Assembly: GCF_029227915.1 (NCBI RefSeq)
Contig: NC_079881.1
Location: 17,149,501 to 17,213,500 of the forward strand
Origin: Hydractinia symbiolongicarpus
Lineage: Eukaryota; Cnidaria; Hydrozoa; Anthoathecata; Hydractiniidae
Direction of reading: 5' to 3'
DNA: 64,000 nt
The notes beneath the pieces were generated by a model. That model did not search any database. It was not told the DNA's origin and saw only the letters and a list, made by a program, of their open reading frames with translations. Shown here piece after piece: positions 10,519 through 22,369 of this stretch; the stretch's first letter is position 1; each line of letters starts with the position of its first letter. The translations under genes were made by a program, and so were the position numbers.

Positions 10519-13500
10519 TATAAGCCTCGATTTCCAAAAGTAGTATTTTGTTTTTAATCTTGGATTTTAGATGCTTTAATCTAATTTGACAAACACATCT
10601 ACTGTTTCTAAGAATTGTGGTAACTGAATAACTAAAAAAAACAGACCTATAAAGGTCCTCGCTATGAAATTTTCAGTGCAAAAATAGGCAAATTGGCATT
10701 TGCACCCCCTACATCCCCTGCAGTACGCGCATGTTTCGCTTCGCAAAAGATACAAGTATGTGTCGTTTCGCTGAACATTTCGCCTAAGAAGAAGAAAATC
10801 TTGTATCCGCCCCTGAGGCAGGTTAACACTTACGTATTGGTTCTATTTCCTTGATTAGAAATTATGTCAAGGCACCTTCATTGAATTATATTGTCAAATA
10901 AAGGCTTAATTTGTACAACAAACATAGCAGTGGTTGAAAGAAGTTTTGAAAACACTTAAAAACGGTTTAAATGCGCGTAATCACCTTGAGATTTTTTGGG
11001 AAATTGCTATTTGAAACGTAATTATCGCAACTTTGAATTTTCCTAAATTTTAAAAAAAACAATTTACTACACTGATTTCTCCTTTCTTTTCTAAAAAACG
11101 TTCTTAAGAAGTACCATAAGGTTCGAATGATTTTTTATCAAGGAAACAGAGCATAATTTTTTACTATCAGGATCAACCTCGAGCCTAGGGACACACTCGC
11201 CGTCCGAGATTGTCAAAAGAAAAAAAGAGAGCCCTGTGAATAAGTTTATACCAGGATATCTTTGCATCAGAAATCATTTTGGCAAAAATAATTGCGAAAT
11301 AACCTAAATGCGAATTCAGAGCTGGAAAAAATGGAATTTACGACATTTATTTGCATCATGTATTTATATTTTTATACTAATTGCGCGTTCCATAAGTTTC
11401 CCTAATTGAAATAAACAAAATAAATCAGAAATCTCAATGACAATAATTATAAAAAAAATAACACGGTAGTAAGAAAAATAGAGACATTTCGAAAAATTCG
11501 GACGAAATATCTATGATTGGACAAAATGCAATGATTACTTACGTGCGTGTGCTAGTATTGCGGCAATTTTTGTCTATTTGCGGTTATGTGAAATTTCTAT
11601 GGCAAGAACTAGATATAATTTCGGGAATAAAGTAAAAGTCTTGAGTATTATTTAAAATCCTTATGCATAAGCATTATACGTCGTCGCGTAGAATGTTTTC
11701 ACGGGGAGCGACATTTTGTTTTTCGTTTTTTCCGCGTTTATTTATACCCTAACCCCCTGTCTGCATAAATGCGCTATTTTGATTTGATAAAAAAAATGAA
11801 ATATAATTATGTGTGACGTTCTCTTTATATAATAATTAAACCGGTATTGTCTCTGATAAAGTTTTTAGCGCTTTATCTTCTTCACAAAAATCTTCACAAA
11901 AAAGTTCATACGCAAGTTAGTCTCCAGCCCGTTTGTTTGAATTGTACAAGGCTGGAAGACTATGCTTTAAGTTTATCTAGCTGGGCATCATTGCGACAAT
12001 CCTAATTAAGTTACCAGAGGGGTGGGTCAAATTGACAAACTCTGATTTTTTTTAAAAAGCAACAATGAAACCTCTCCCCTCTTATTATCTTTTGTGAAAA
12101 CATAACTTTGTTCATGTACAATTCGTAGATAATCGTAGTATGAAACAAAATAGAAGTACAAAACAAGATTTTGCGATGCTTATATCTCCCAAGAGAATGC
12201 AATCTGGTTAATCTCTCTCACGAAACTAAAATTATAAAAATTTGAATTTCAAATTAGCAGAAAGAAGAAAGTTCTTGCGATAACGTCGCAAAAATACAAC
12301 GTTTTTATCTTGGAAATTCTCTATTTACGTTGATTATTTAAAAAAGTTGCGAAGTGTATCAACTTTGAAGTGCATTTGCCAGGGGTAAAGTTTTTCTAAT
12401 TTTTCTAATTTTTGTTGTTTCCACTTCGCAAAGGATAGTATTTTAATATTCAACGACTGTCAAACGCATTTTTGGTTGTTAAATATTTCTTTGGGAGGTC
12501 AATTTGTCAAAAATAGGGTATTTTAGCCCGTTTTAACCATGTTTTGATAGCGCATTTGCCAGGGCAATTTAATTTTAGTTTTTAATAGGTTTAGGTTTTC
12601 TACAGAGCTTACGTGCTATATTTATGGAATCAATGACTGTCAGTGAAAAAATTAGAAGTATTTTTAAGAAAATGCAACTCAGGAAAAATAAAAATCAGTT
12701 TTTTTGTGTCGTGCACCATATACTTTCACATGCGAAGTCGTTTTACTGTAAGAAACCCCTTGGTTTTTTTAAAAAAAATTAAAATGGCAGTAAAACATGT
12801 CGTTAAATTCTACTCGACGTTTTGATCACTAATTGCTAATTGTTCTTTAAGACGCCATCCAAAAACTTAATTAAACTGCAATTTTTGTTAGGAATGTTTG
12901 TTCACTCATTCTTTCGCGATTAAAGATTAAAAGATAAGATATAACTGATCGGAAAAAAATGTCAAACACAACCACTGTTGTATGTTTTTATTACGTTTTC
13001 AAAAGCATGCAGTTTGTTCATGCAAAACAAAATATACTGTAGTAAGGCGTGACAGAGTGTTAAAGATAGTGTGTCTAGAAGTGCTTTTTAAGCTACAACC
13101 ACCTTTAAAGCCACACCTTAAAAAATTATTTGCCTTACCTAACAGACAAAATACCAAAAAAGTACAAGAACTTGGGTCAAAAGAGATGTACAGGGTAATA
13201 CCAAGATCTACAATCTGGGTCAAAATTATGTTGAAACAAGAAAACTAAGTTGGGCCCCACAAGTTATTAACAGGTTATTTCTATATTAGTCAACGCATTT
13301 TGAACTCGTCCAAATTAAGTTGACATTGTTCAGAGTAGACTTAGGGCTATTGTTTCATTAGGCTATTTGGTTAAATACAACTCCTGTGCTAATTGCTGCT
13401 GACATCGGTATGACCTTTTTACACGTATTTTGGAACCTTCATTGGCCCTGCAGGAATAATTTCAGTGTGCGGCATGCTATAGAATGCGCTTATCAAATTT

Positions 13501-13900
13501 TAAACTCGACTAGTTTATCCTAGGTGTGGATGCCGACTGCAGAGCATTGACCGTTTGGCGCTTTAGTCCATATTTAAAAAATAAAGAAAAAACTGCTTTT
13601 GTCTTAATATTTTTATCCAAAATTGTAGTTCATACAAAAAATTCCAACAACAGTTACAATTAATAGAAGAATTAAAAATGGTAGCATGCAAAGTTATAAC
13701 AAAACAAAAAAAGTACAGTTTGTCTTCAGTGTTTTTGCTTGTTTGTTTGTTTACTTTCGTACACTAAACATACACTTTTAAAATTAGAGCTGGTTACAAA
13801 CAAACACATACAAATCCAATCATAAACTTCGTAATAAAATTCAAATTCAACAAGTTATATTTTCGTTCTGAACAAACAAGCTGTTTAGCTTTTTCTCGGT
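10519..13900. other. Gene-free spacer upstream of the array gene's 3' side
   Basis: About 3.4 kb, repeated at 22,374-25,755 and 34,236-37,617. I find no gene. The 60-88 residue frames at 12,643, 12,982 and 12,999 overlap on opposite strands and have no domain. At about 10,967 there is a single end-like word, TTTAAATGCGCGTAATCACC, close to the TIR of the neighbouring transposon but without a partner. A GCATTTGCCAGGG phrase occurs twice (12,372 and 12,551). Confidence 0.5.
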
Positions 13901-13928
13901 TCGTATTTTTAATTTAGTGTATCTTTCT

Positions 13929-14408
13929 TCAAAATTTTTCTGCTAAGATTCCAACAACTGCTGTCCCTATCCCTCCAAGGGTACCAATCCATCCCAAGAT
14001 GTAGCTCCATCCAAACTTGATGGTTGAACCAAGATTTATCTTACTGCTAAAAATAACCAAGGCAAGTGCCATGCAGCCTGCGGCAGCGAATAAGAAAATA
14101 GATGCGAACAATCCTTTAACTTTATCGGAAACTACTCCTAAAATCGATATAAGTATACCACCAACTGAGGCTAAACATGATATAATGGCGAATGCGCGAA
14201 CAGCTTTGAACCAATCCTCAAGGTTCTTACCACCACCAACGTTATCATCAATAGAAACGCACTTTACGTGTTCACATGCTTTCCACAACCCTTGTCCAAC
14301 ATCACTACTGAATTTACTCACAACCCAGTAATTTCCACCGGTACATGCTGCAAGAAAGATGAATGCACCAATGCTACCAACGATCAGTAGAATTTTACCC
14401 ACGCCCAT
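13929..14408 (-). CDS. Claudin/PMP22-like four-span membrane protein (copy 1)
   Basis: A 159-residue protein with four hydrophobic segments (about residues 6-25, 72-92, 99-120, 134-155) and the claudin/PMP22/EMP signature in the first extracellular loop: W28, GLW at 40-42, C45 and C50. RAF begins the second span and FGWSYILGWIG the fourth, both usual for the family. It is nearer to PMP22 in length (about 160) than to classical claudins. The short tail ends in EKF, without a claudin-type PDZ motif. A membrane or junctional role is inferred from the family. The ATG is preceded by a T-rich acceptor (AG at 14,420-14,421); a donor GTAAG at 14,571-14,575 gives a 156-base 5'-UTR intron. The stop is TGA. 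Confidence 0.92.
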   Translation of the reverse strand: MGVGKILLIVGSIGAFIFLAACTGGNYWVVSKFSSDVGQGLWKACEHVKCVSIDDNVGGGKNLEDWFKAVRAFAIISCLASVGGILISILGVVSDKVKGLFASIFLFAAAGCMALALVIFSSKINLGSTIKFGWSYILGWIGTLGGIGTAVVGILAEKF

Positions 14409-14694
14409 TTTATCAAGAACTAAAAAAAATGTTTATTTACGTCGAATTTGAAAAAAGCACAAAATGGTACAAAATAAATCAGCTTTGTGAAGATACTCTT
14501 TGATGTTTTTTATTAATTTTTTTTAAAAAATAAAAATTATTTAACTTATTTTTAAATAAATGAGAATATACTTACAAATTTTATCTAACCTTTAACCGGC
14601 GAGTTCAAAACAAGAAATGAAAACTTCAAAGTAAATTACCATTTCATGCACATGCTCGTGACATACCCAAATTCCCAATTCAAACTTGATTGGA

Positions 14695-14732
14695 CACAAA
14701 GTTTCTAATACTTTAGGCAGGTACTTTATATA
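14695..14732 (-). promoter_or_regulatory. TATA box and predicted start region (copy 1 gene)
   Basis: On the minus strand TATATAAAG (14,724-14,732) lies about 150 bases upstream of the 5'-UTR intron donor. Transcription would be expected about 30 bases downstream, near 14,695, giving a short first non-coding exon of about 120 bases. The exact start is inferred. Confidence 0.6.
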
Positions 14733-15840
14733 ATGGAAAATTTGTGGGAGTGGCTACATCTAAGATAATTTTAATAGTAAACTTAACAGTCATGCCTAAA
14801 TAATTTAATCTTAAAATGTTTTATATCGTAAAAAGATAAAAAAAACATTCAGTTGTTGCTTAGCTACCTGTTGCTCATTGATCATTCAATTGAGGGAAGT
14901 CCATCTAATGTTTTTAAATTTTATATTACTTGTTTTTGCTTACAAACAATGCGTGTGCTTCCATATTGTTTTATATTTTTATGCAATTGCTTAATCATAA
15001 AAATGATGGAAATACTTCATAATTGTTTGTCTAACCCTTTTTTACTGGTCTGTCACACCCCCATCAGAATTAAAATTACTAAAATCCTTATATGCACAGG
15101 CTAAAACTATCTAAAGGAGGCCTGCCTTGGCAGTTAAAAATTTGAAACAGACGAAATAAATAATTCTTTAACACGTTTTCATACCTACGGGAACGTCCGT
15201 AAAACGTCTTTTTTGCGTCTGTCAAAAACGTCGTTTGGGCGTTACATTTTTTGGCGGTTCTTTTCATCTAGTGTATAAAAGACGTTTTAAAGAAGGATCG
15301 TATTTACTGGGTGCTTATATACCCAACTGGTGTAAAAAAGAGAAAAATTACATTATCTTTCTTGTCCATTAGAAACAAAATAAATACGAACATGAAGTTA
15401 CCTTTATAGCAGAAATTCAAACAAAAGTAGCTCCTCCTTTCAAGATAAGGCTGTACTTTTTTGTAATTAAGTTTCCCGAATGGCAATCATTTCACACTCT
15501 TTGTGAAAATATTTCCAGCTAGCGTTAACTTTTTCATTAGTCAGTAAAATATAACGGCTACTCATTTTACTCACTTTATTGATGAATTTTCGCAACTAAA
15601 CAGCTAGAACAATCCAAGATCTTTAACATAAAACATCACACTACACAAAAGCCCAACAAGGTTTGTTTTTGTTCTTGGTTAAACTTCATACTTAAACGTT
15701 TTTTTTTTTTTTTGCTAACTTGGTCCAACTGAAAATAGCGCAATCTTTAACATCGATGTGCTACACAAACATGGAGTATATCTTTACACAACCGGATTTT
15801 GACTTCAACAATTCTTTGAGACTAGTCTGAATCTAAAGTA
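14733..15840. other. Unit spacer upstream of the claudin-like promoter
   Basis: Repeated at 26,588-27,702 and 38,450-39,556. Contains the weak ACGTC repeat and, near 15,700, the T-run that varies between copies (15 T here, 22 T near 27,560, interrupted at about 39,416). The small frames at 14,853-15,104 and 15,304-15,486 show no domain or splice structure. Confidence 0.5.
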
Positions 15841-16040
15841 TTTTAAAGTTCGTGTCAGGATTAATCTCAGAGCTGCCAACACAAAGTCGCAGTATTTAAT
15901 ACACGTTGTTTAAATTTAAATAAAAGAAGGATTTTTACATGTGATAGACATGACACTGGTAATAGTTGTTCAAAAATTGTCACCACAAGTAGTTACATAG
16001 TCTATTTCTATATCAGACTCACATATTTTGAACTTGTCAG

Positions 16041-16275
16041 CGATGTCAATGATCAGTAGAATTTTACCCACGCCTATTTTACTAAGAACTAAAAAAACGT
16101 TATTTAGGTCGAATTTTAAATTTTAGAAATAGAGAAACTTTGTGAAGAAATGCTTTCTCTTTTATTAAGTGTTTTTAAGAAATGAAAAATTTTTTTGTTT
16201 TGAAAAATGCATGCACTGAGTTAAGTATGAATTTTCTCACATTATTTTTTAATACATGAGAATATACTTAAAAAT
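16041..16275 (-). pseudogene. Claudin-like gene, 5' remnant (copy 2)
   Basis: Same remnant as in copy 1: start codon lost, about nine recognisable codons, intron donor destroyed. It lies about 1.6 kb upstream of the intact gene of the preceding unit and in the same orientation. Confidence 0.75.
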
Positions 16276-18000
16276 ATGGGGTAATAGTTGGAAATTAGTT
16301 TTGACTCAATGATTTTTTGTTTACGGCGTTAGTGAGTTATGAGTTTTTCATTACAATACTCACGAAATTATTTACGTCCTAAATTTTAGGTGAGTATTTA
16401 AATATTCGCACACAAGCAACTCGCGAGCGCTCATTGTCACTTTCGTTCTATTACACACTTCATATTTTCTAAGGAAAACGAGAGGGGTCTTTTGCAATTG
16501 CAAGGAGTTTGATTGGATACTTCCCTGTCGGGCAGGTGAAACATGTTTCACAGAAACAGGGAAGAAACGGTACCTGCTCCTGATGACGGCCGTTTTGGCA
16601 AGCCGATCATTCTCGTTGTTTTGGCAGTCTACACCTATTGTTTTTCTTCCGTTCTGTTTCATTTCATTTTGAGTTAAAATACTTTTACTTTAATAGCATA
16701 ACGTTAAGGCGCGCTAATTTTTACAATTTCCAAGCGTTGATAATTTGTTTTTTTGAACAAACGGGTTGCTGGACGAAAAGAAACGCAATAACTCGTTTAC
16801 CTACAGGCACTATTTCCGCAACTTTATACTATAAATCTAAATAAGCAGAAAAAGATTCAAAAAGTAATACTTGTAATTAGTTTTGACTCGATGATTTTTT
16901 GTTTACGGCGTTATTCACACTAAGTGAGTTACGAGTTTGTTATCACAATATATTTCCTATATTTCACAACTACTTCCTAATTTTCAGACATTCCAACAAT
17001 CGGACAAGGTAGTTGCATTGTCAAAACCACAATCATTTCCTTATGAAATAATTTCTAAACCGCGAATAATAATTAATGAACTTTATAGTTAGCGGCTGAT
17101 GTTGTCTTTTACCAAGTGAAAAATGCTACCAAAAATTCCCTTCAGTCTTGTTGCACCAGCATCGCACCTAGCGCTAATTCGAGATGAGCAAGTGTGTTAA
17201 AGGAATAGCGAACAAAAAATTGTTTTGTGACGAACAGAAAGTAAGTTTTAGCTGGAGAAAAAAAATATAGATTTCTACATCCTAAAATCTACTGAGATAA
17301 CTACTTTGATAACAAATAAATAGCAAATATTTCACAACTAAGTATCCATATATCTTTCTAACAACATTTTTACAGAATTTTCATAGCCGTATAAGGTGAA
17401 AATAAATAAGTTTTAGATTGACTTACCAGTAAATTGTAGAAGTAAGGTCTTTGACTTGAGATAACTAAGAATATTTTACGTACAACAGTAGTAACAGTAT
17501 TTTACAACCTTCGTTTAAACGTCTTTGAACTTAAGAATATCTTTTATGACCAACAACAATATTTTCTTCATGAGTGTCTTTTTCACAAGAAACTTCAACG
17601 ATAAAGTTTGTTATGATGAGATGACGCCAAATTTTAATAAATATACAGACCGGAAACATTCAACATAAAATCGAACGCTCAATATGATGGCTTCATCTTT
17701 GTTTACGAATCTTTCTTTACTTTTCTTTATCTTTACTCACAAAGTAAATATCAATTTGTTAAGTAGATAGTATAGCTAGTATAAAATAATAAAAAATATG
17801 TCCGTCGCATGTTGTTTAAAATTTTTTGCTATTTTGACCTTCAACTTTTTTTATTCGTTATTTTGTGTGTATTGAACTGTGATCATAACAATAAAGAAAA
17901 ATACATTCCATTGTTTTTTAATTAAGACACCCCGTTTAGAAATAATTCATTTTCAATATTAAAACATTTTAGTCTTTGTTTCTAGACTTTTTTTTGATTC

Positions 18001-20065
18001 AAAGAATTATTTCTTCAGAAAGGCTACATTTGAAGTGAAAGAATTCGTAAAGGAACCAAGGTACAGAAAGTTAGGAAATAAAAGAAAAGGTATCTTATAT
18101 AATGTCGGTCGAATGCTTCCTTTTGAAAACGTCAATAGTGTTGGAACTCCTCCGAATGTCACGAAAGACTTAGGCACTGCTACACTGCTACATTCTGTGT
18201 GTCCATCACAGATAAACATTCATCTCCAGCGTATAGTATTGTGAATGAAGTACATTGGTACAGTGATGTTGCAAAACATTCTGGAATTGAAACTGTGTAC
18301 CGTTATGTTTTACAATTTAGTTATATTTTAGATGGCACGTATTTGATGAAATTGTTTCGGAAACAATGTGACAGGTGCCGATTCCTGACTAAGAAACACA
18401 TCGATGTAGCCATGGCCAGGCCCAATCTTAAATGCAAACATCACAATTGCACTTGCATTTTATTTTACACAGGTAGATTTAGCAGGACCATTTCCGTCTT
18501 ACCCAACACGTTGCAAGAGAAAGACAGTAAAAATTTGGATTGCTGTATTTTGCTGCACTACAACATCAGCTGTAAAGATCAAGGTAATGGTTGACTATAG
18601 TGCGGAGAGTTTTATGCAAAGCTTTTTAAGGTTTGCATGCGAAGTAGGATACCTATACCACCGGACAAGTTTCGTCAAACTGGCAAAAAAATATATTTCA
18701 AAAAGAATCATTTCATTACAATAAAAAAACCACATATAGAAACGGGAGACATTAAGCGTGGAAAGATAACACTAAACATTCAAAGGTTGACACTACAGTT
18801 CTAGAAATAATCAGGATTGAGTTATCAGAGAGCATCCTACTTCTCTTTGCACTAGTTCGATATCTCCATAAATCTCCTCTTTTTGTGCGTGCGTGATCCA
18901 CGGATTGACAGAATCATCGATCTTAGCAGACTGTAATTAACTCTTGTTCGCATATAACTAAAAGTTGCACTAAATTTGTTGTTCTTCTTAAACGATATAT
19001 GCTCTGCTAACTTAGCGTAAAATCTGCAACACCCTCGTCCCATTCCTCCAGTAGTGCTAAAAACAAGTGGTGTAAACGAACCATTTTCAGTTTGTATGAT
19101 TCTATGCTCTTTTCTTCGACTTTTCGTTCGTGTCATACGCTTTTTCCATAGTAATGTTGCTATAGCATCGAGCTTGTGGGTTGAATGCACCGCTTTCTGT
19201 TGAACAATCAAGTGTACTCATTTGCGATTCGTTTACGGACATGGCTTTTACGGCTCTTAACTGTTCTTCATTTCATTGTCGTCAAACTGTAAGCTGTAGT
19301 TCGTCCACGAAACTCAACTTTATGGACATAAAGACTGCTTCACACTTGAAGATGAATGTTCAATTCAAGACGTGTCCACTAGGTGGTCATAACTTCAACG
19401 GGAAATTGAGAGTAAAATTAAGGAAATTAAAGCTTCAATCGAGACAAATGCTCACAATGAGAGATTATAGATTTGACATTTGGAGACCTTATCGTTAATC
19501 TTCTCAACACGATAAATGATTCACCACTAGCGCTAGAAAATTTCGTTTTTGACTTCAAGCTGATGGATTTTCACACGAAACCGACTGTTACAAGAGCGAA
19601 GTAATGACCGCAGTTCGACCGGAGGATTTGATTTGGTATTTTAGCCTAAGAAATTGTTACGACAAAAACAGAAGGTATCGAAGTTTGTGTAATATCACAT
19701 ATGCCAAAGTTAATGCATCATTAAAAATGGTTTAATAGCGGTCGTGGTATAAAAGCCGGCCACATGGTGCTATTTCTGAAGGAGAAAAATCCTCTATGCT
19801 GCACATATCAATACAGAATAATGACGTCAGTTACAGTCGATAAAGATGAAAAGGTTCGTAGATGCGATGTGAATATCGAAGTTCTAGCGAAAATGTGAAC
19901 CATATAACACAGAATTCTGTTAGATACTTAGTATTAATTCATGCTATCGACGAATTAAGCATAATGGAGGACTTAGCAGAGTTATCTCATACGGTCATAT
20001 GTAAAAATCTTTACTTAAGAATTAATGGTATTAACAAATCTCGGAATTCCGTTAGCGGAGTATAA
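18001..20065 (+). mobile_element. BEL/Pao retroelement remnant (copy 2)
   Basis: Same remnant, starting abruptly where the 2.6-kb segment of copy 1 is missing. Here the zinc-finger CxxC is intact (QCDRC), and a continuous frame at 18,199-18,594 covers the finger before a frame change just after the VAM residues. The conserved C-terminal part is at 19,862-20,065. It is interrupted by the nested minus-strand retroelement fragment and by stops, so no functional product is expected. Confidence 0.8.
18852..19250 (-). mobile_element. Nested retroelement fragment (copy 2, internal deletion)
   Basis: The same C-terminal fragment, lacking the 373 bases that copy 1 has at 6,958-7,330. The junction at about 19,186 fuses GGGTTGAAT to GCACCGC, and the deletion ends in copy 1 share a GTTG(A/T)AT word. 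The zinc-cluster half is therefore gone, and only the GSFTPLVFSTTGGMG half remains readable. Confidence 0.65.
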
Positions 20066-20461
20066 AGTTGTGTTATTGTATTAGAAGATTCATTCAACTT
20101 TAAACTTTAGATTTTAAAGTTCTTCAACTAACTTTCAACTTTCAAGTTTTTCAACAAAGCGTTCAATTCTTTCAATCTGTTTATTTTGTTGTGGCAAGCT
20201 GGTATGTTTATACGATTTACTACGTTTTTACTACCACCCGTTTGGCAAATGTGTAAAAATACACAATTATAAATAATTCAGCACTCACAAAGACGTAAAC
20301 AGAATTAATTTATAGTCGGACTTTTTTATGGCGCAGTTGACCAAACCAGTCAGCCTGGTCTTTAAAATCAACACTCCAACATGACCTTTTATTCAGCTGT
20401 CGTGCCACAGCGCAACTTTCGCCTCTCCTTCAAATCTCGAAATATCCAAGCAATTTGTTTA

Positions 20462-20532
20462 GTCGGCGCGTGAAAACGCCGCTGGAATAGGATTAGATCC
20501 TACTCTTTCGCCTGGTCACTGTAACCAGACGA
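20462..20532. other. Three consecutive hairpins (copy 2)
   Basis: Same three stem-loops as at 8,607, unchanged. Confidence 0.5.
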
Positions 20533-21069
20533 AATGTTTTAAGAGAATCTGATTCTGAAGTCTGATCGGCTTGCATTTTTTTTACCGCTTTAAGCTCTCT
20601 AAACTTACATGAAGCATTTTGCAAGTTCAAGATAATATACCTATTTATTTCAAATGACGGAACAACATTGTAGAAGTTATGTACAAAACAGGCTAATTAA
20701 TGGCAACCTTAAAAGGCATAGGGAACAAAATAACACACCAACAAGAAGCCGAAATCTGTTAGCCTGCAAGGGCTTTTTTCATTTTTTAATTACATTGTAT
20801 GTAATTTAGCTATGGTTTAAAAATACAAGTTATTTATAGTACTAGTTGTGAATTCTTTGGTTTTAAGGTCTTGTTTTAATGTGTACTAAAGCATACTTTT
20901 AATTTGTTTTGATTTTTTTCAATTGTTGTTATAATTGGTTAGCATTAGCAATTTGGTCAATTTGACTCTGAGCTTCAGTTTATCCATGACTAAATCTAAG
21001 ATTCCTAGTTGTTAATTTAATCCTCAAAGTTTTAAAAAGAATGAGCAAAAAAGGTTGCTTGCTTATTAA

Positions 21070-22369
21070 AGGCGCGTAATCACCCTGTAGGCAACTTTTT
21101 TTGAGGTGCCTATTTTATTGTAAAAATTGAAAGATATACATGAGAAAACATTACCCAGAAAATTTTATTGAAAACTGACAACCAGAACATGTTCAAATGT
21201 TTCATGGAAATAACAAACTCACCCCAATTTCTCTTCGCCTACAGAACCGCCATTGCATTTCATTGCACGAATCATGCGATAATAAATGCACGGCTTAATC
21301 GATCACATGGTTGCTGGATTCATGCCATTACAGAAAAAATAATGAAGGAGGGAGAGTATCCGTAGCTGTGTTACCATCGTAATGCTTTTACAAATGCATC
21401 AACAGAGTTCCGAACATGATAAATCAGATAAATCAATCGAAGTTTCTGTGTTATTCTTTATTATTTAAACGTTTTAACTTACTGAAATCAGACTTCTTTG
21501 CAACACTGACCACTTCTTGTTGTTGTTTCTGAAGACAGCTTCGCCTCGCTAGCTGTCTTACTTTTTGATTATTTTCCTTTGTTCAAACAGTTAGTCGTTT
21601 CCTTATGGAGACAGTATCAAATCTACACAATTAGAATACCTAAATATTCAGAATTTCATGCCTTTCATGCTCTAAATTTAATTATCTCCATAGTGCTTCA
21701 ACTATCTTCAACTATCACAATGAGCATTCTTCCCAGTTGGGATTTCTTGCCTATAAAATACAATAATCCCAGTCAGCTAATAAAAAAAGAAAGAGCGTGA
21801 TAATCAATAATTATCATAATTAATAACCACGAGGCAATGCTGTGATTTCTTCTTTCTGTTTTGTTTTGTCTGGTCTCCAAAAACAATGGCGAATAGAATA
21901 GAAAAAAATTAAATCTAAGTGGAGAAAGTGATACGGATGTTTTTACGCTCGGCCTCTTTTTTAGACAGAACCAAAATTTCTTTCCACATTTTGATGCCAT
22001 ATTTTACAAAGAAAAACAATCCAAAAAGAACAGCGTGAACGGAGTCAACCATAATGGCGATTTTATCGAACTCCATCTCAGTGCTCATTTAAAGATAAGG
22101 CCGTTTGTTTACCTACGGTTTCACACGAACATTTTGCGACGGTCCGCTTATTAGACGAGAATAAGAGATCAACAAGACCGTTAAATATGGCGGCTGGAAA
22201 AAAACCCCAATAAATTCAAGATATTGAAGTACTATTATTTCCATTTCTAGTAGGTTTTATAACCTCAAATTTTCAGGAAAGTTATAACTCCGTCTGAACT
22301 TTGAAATAAATATAAAAAATTAATGTTAATGTTATGTTAATTTTTTTCGATAAGGTTGATTACGCGCCT
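21070..22369. mobile_element. TTAA-flanked DNA transposon (copy 2)
   Basis: Same element as at 9,215, same length and ends, carried along by the unit duplication rather than by a new insertion, since its flanks are also duplicated. Confidence 0.8.

Larger units (their letters stand above)
968..15840. repeat. Tandem unit, copy 1 (long, partly diverged)
   Basis: First copy of the large direct repeat. The unit phase was set arbitrarily at a TTTTAAAGTTCGTG word that recurs at 15,841, 27,703 and 39,557. From about 8,000 to 15,700 it is almost base-for-base identical to the later copies. From 968 to about 8,000 it is visibly more diverged and contains segments that the later copies lack: about 2.6 kb at 3,171-5,783, 373 bases at 6,958-7,330, and about 58 bases near 1,430-1,490. 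It is therefore a mosaic of an older left part and a recently shared right part. Confidence 0.92.

Noticed and set aside
12011-12202. 63-residue minus-strand frame (also at 35,728)
   Set aside because: Broken in copy 2 by a single base change, with no sign of constraint.
12643-13248. Small plus- and minus-strand frames in the spacer (60, 88 and 74 residues), identical in all units
   Set aside because: Identity only reflects the recent duplication; they overlap on opposite strands and have no recognisable feature.
14017-14331. 104-residue plus-strand frame inside the claudin-like gene (also at 25,872 and 37,734)
   Set aside because: It is the antisense shadow of the conserved membrane protein, without domain or splice signals.
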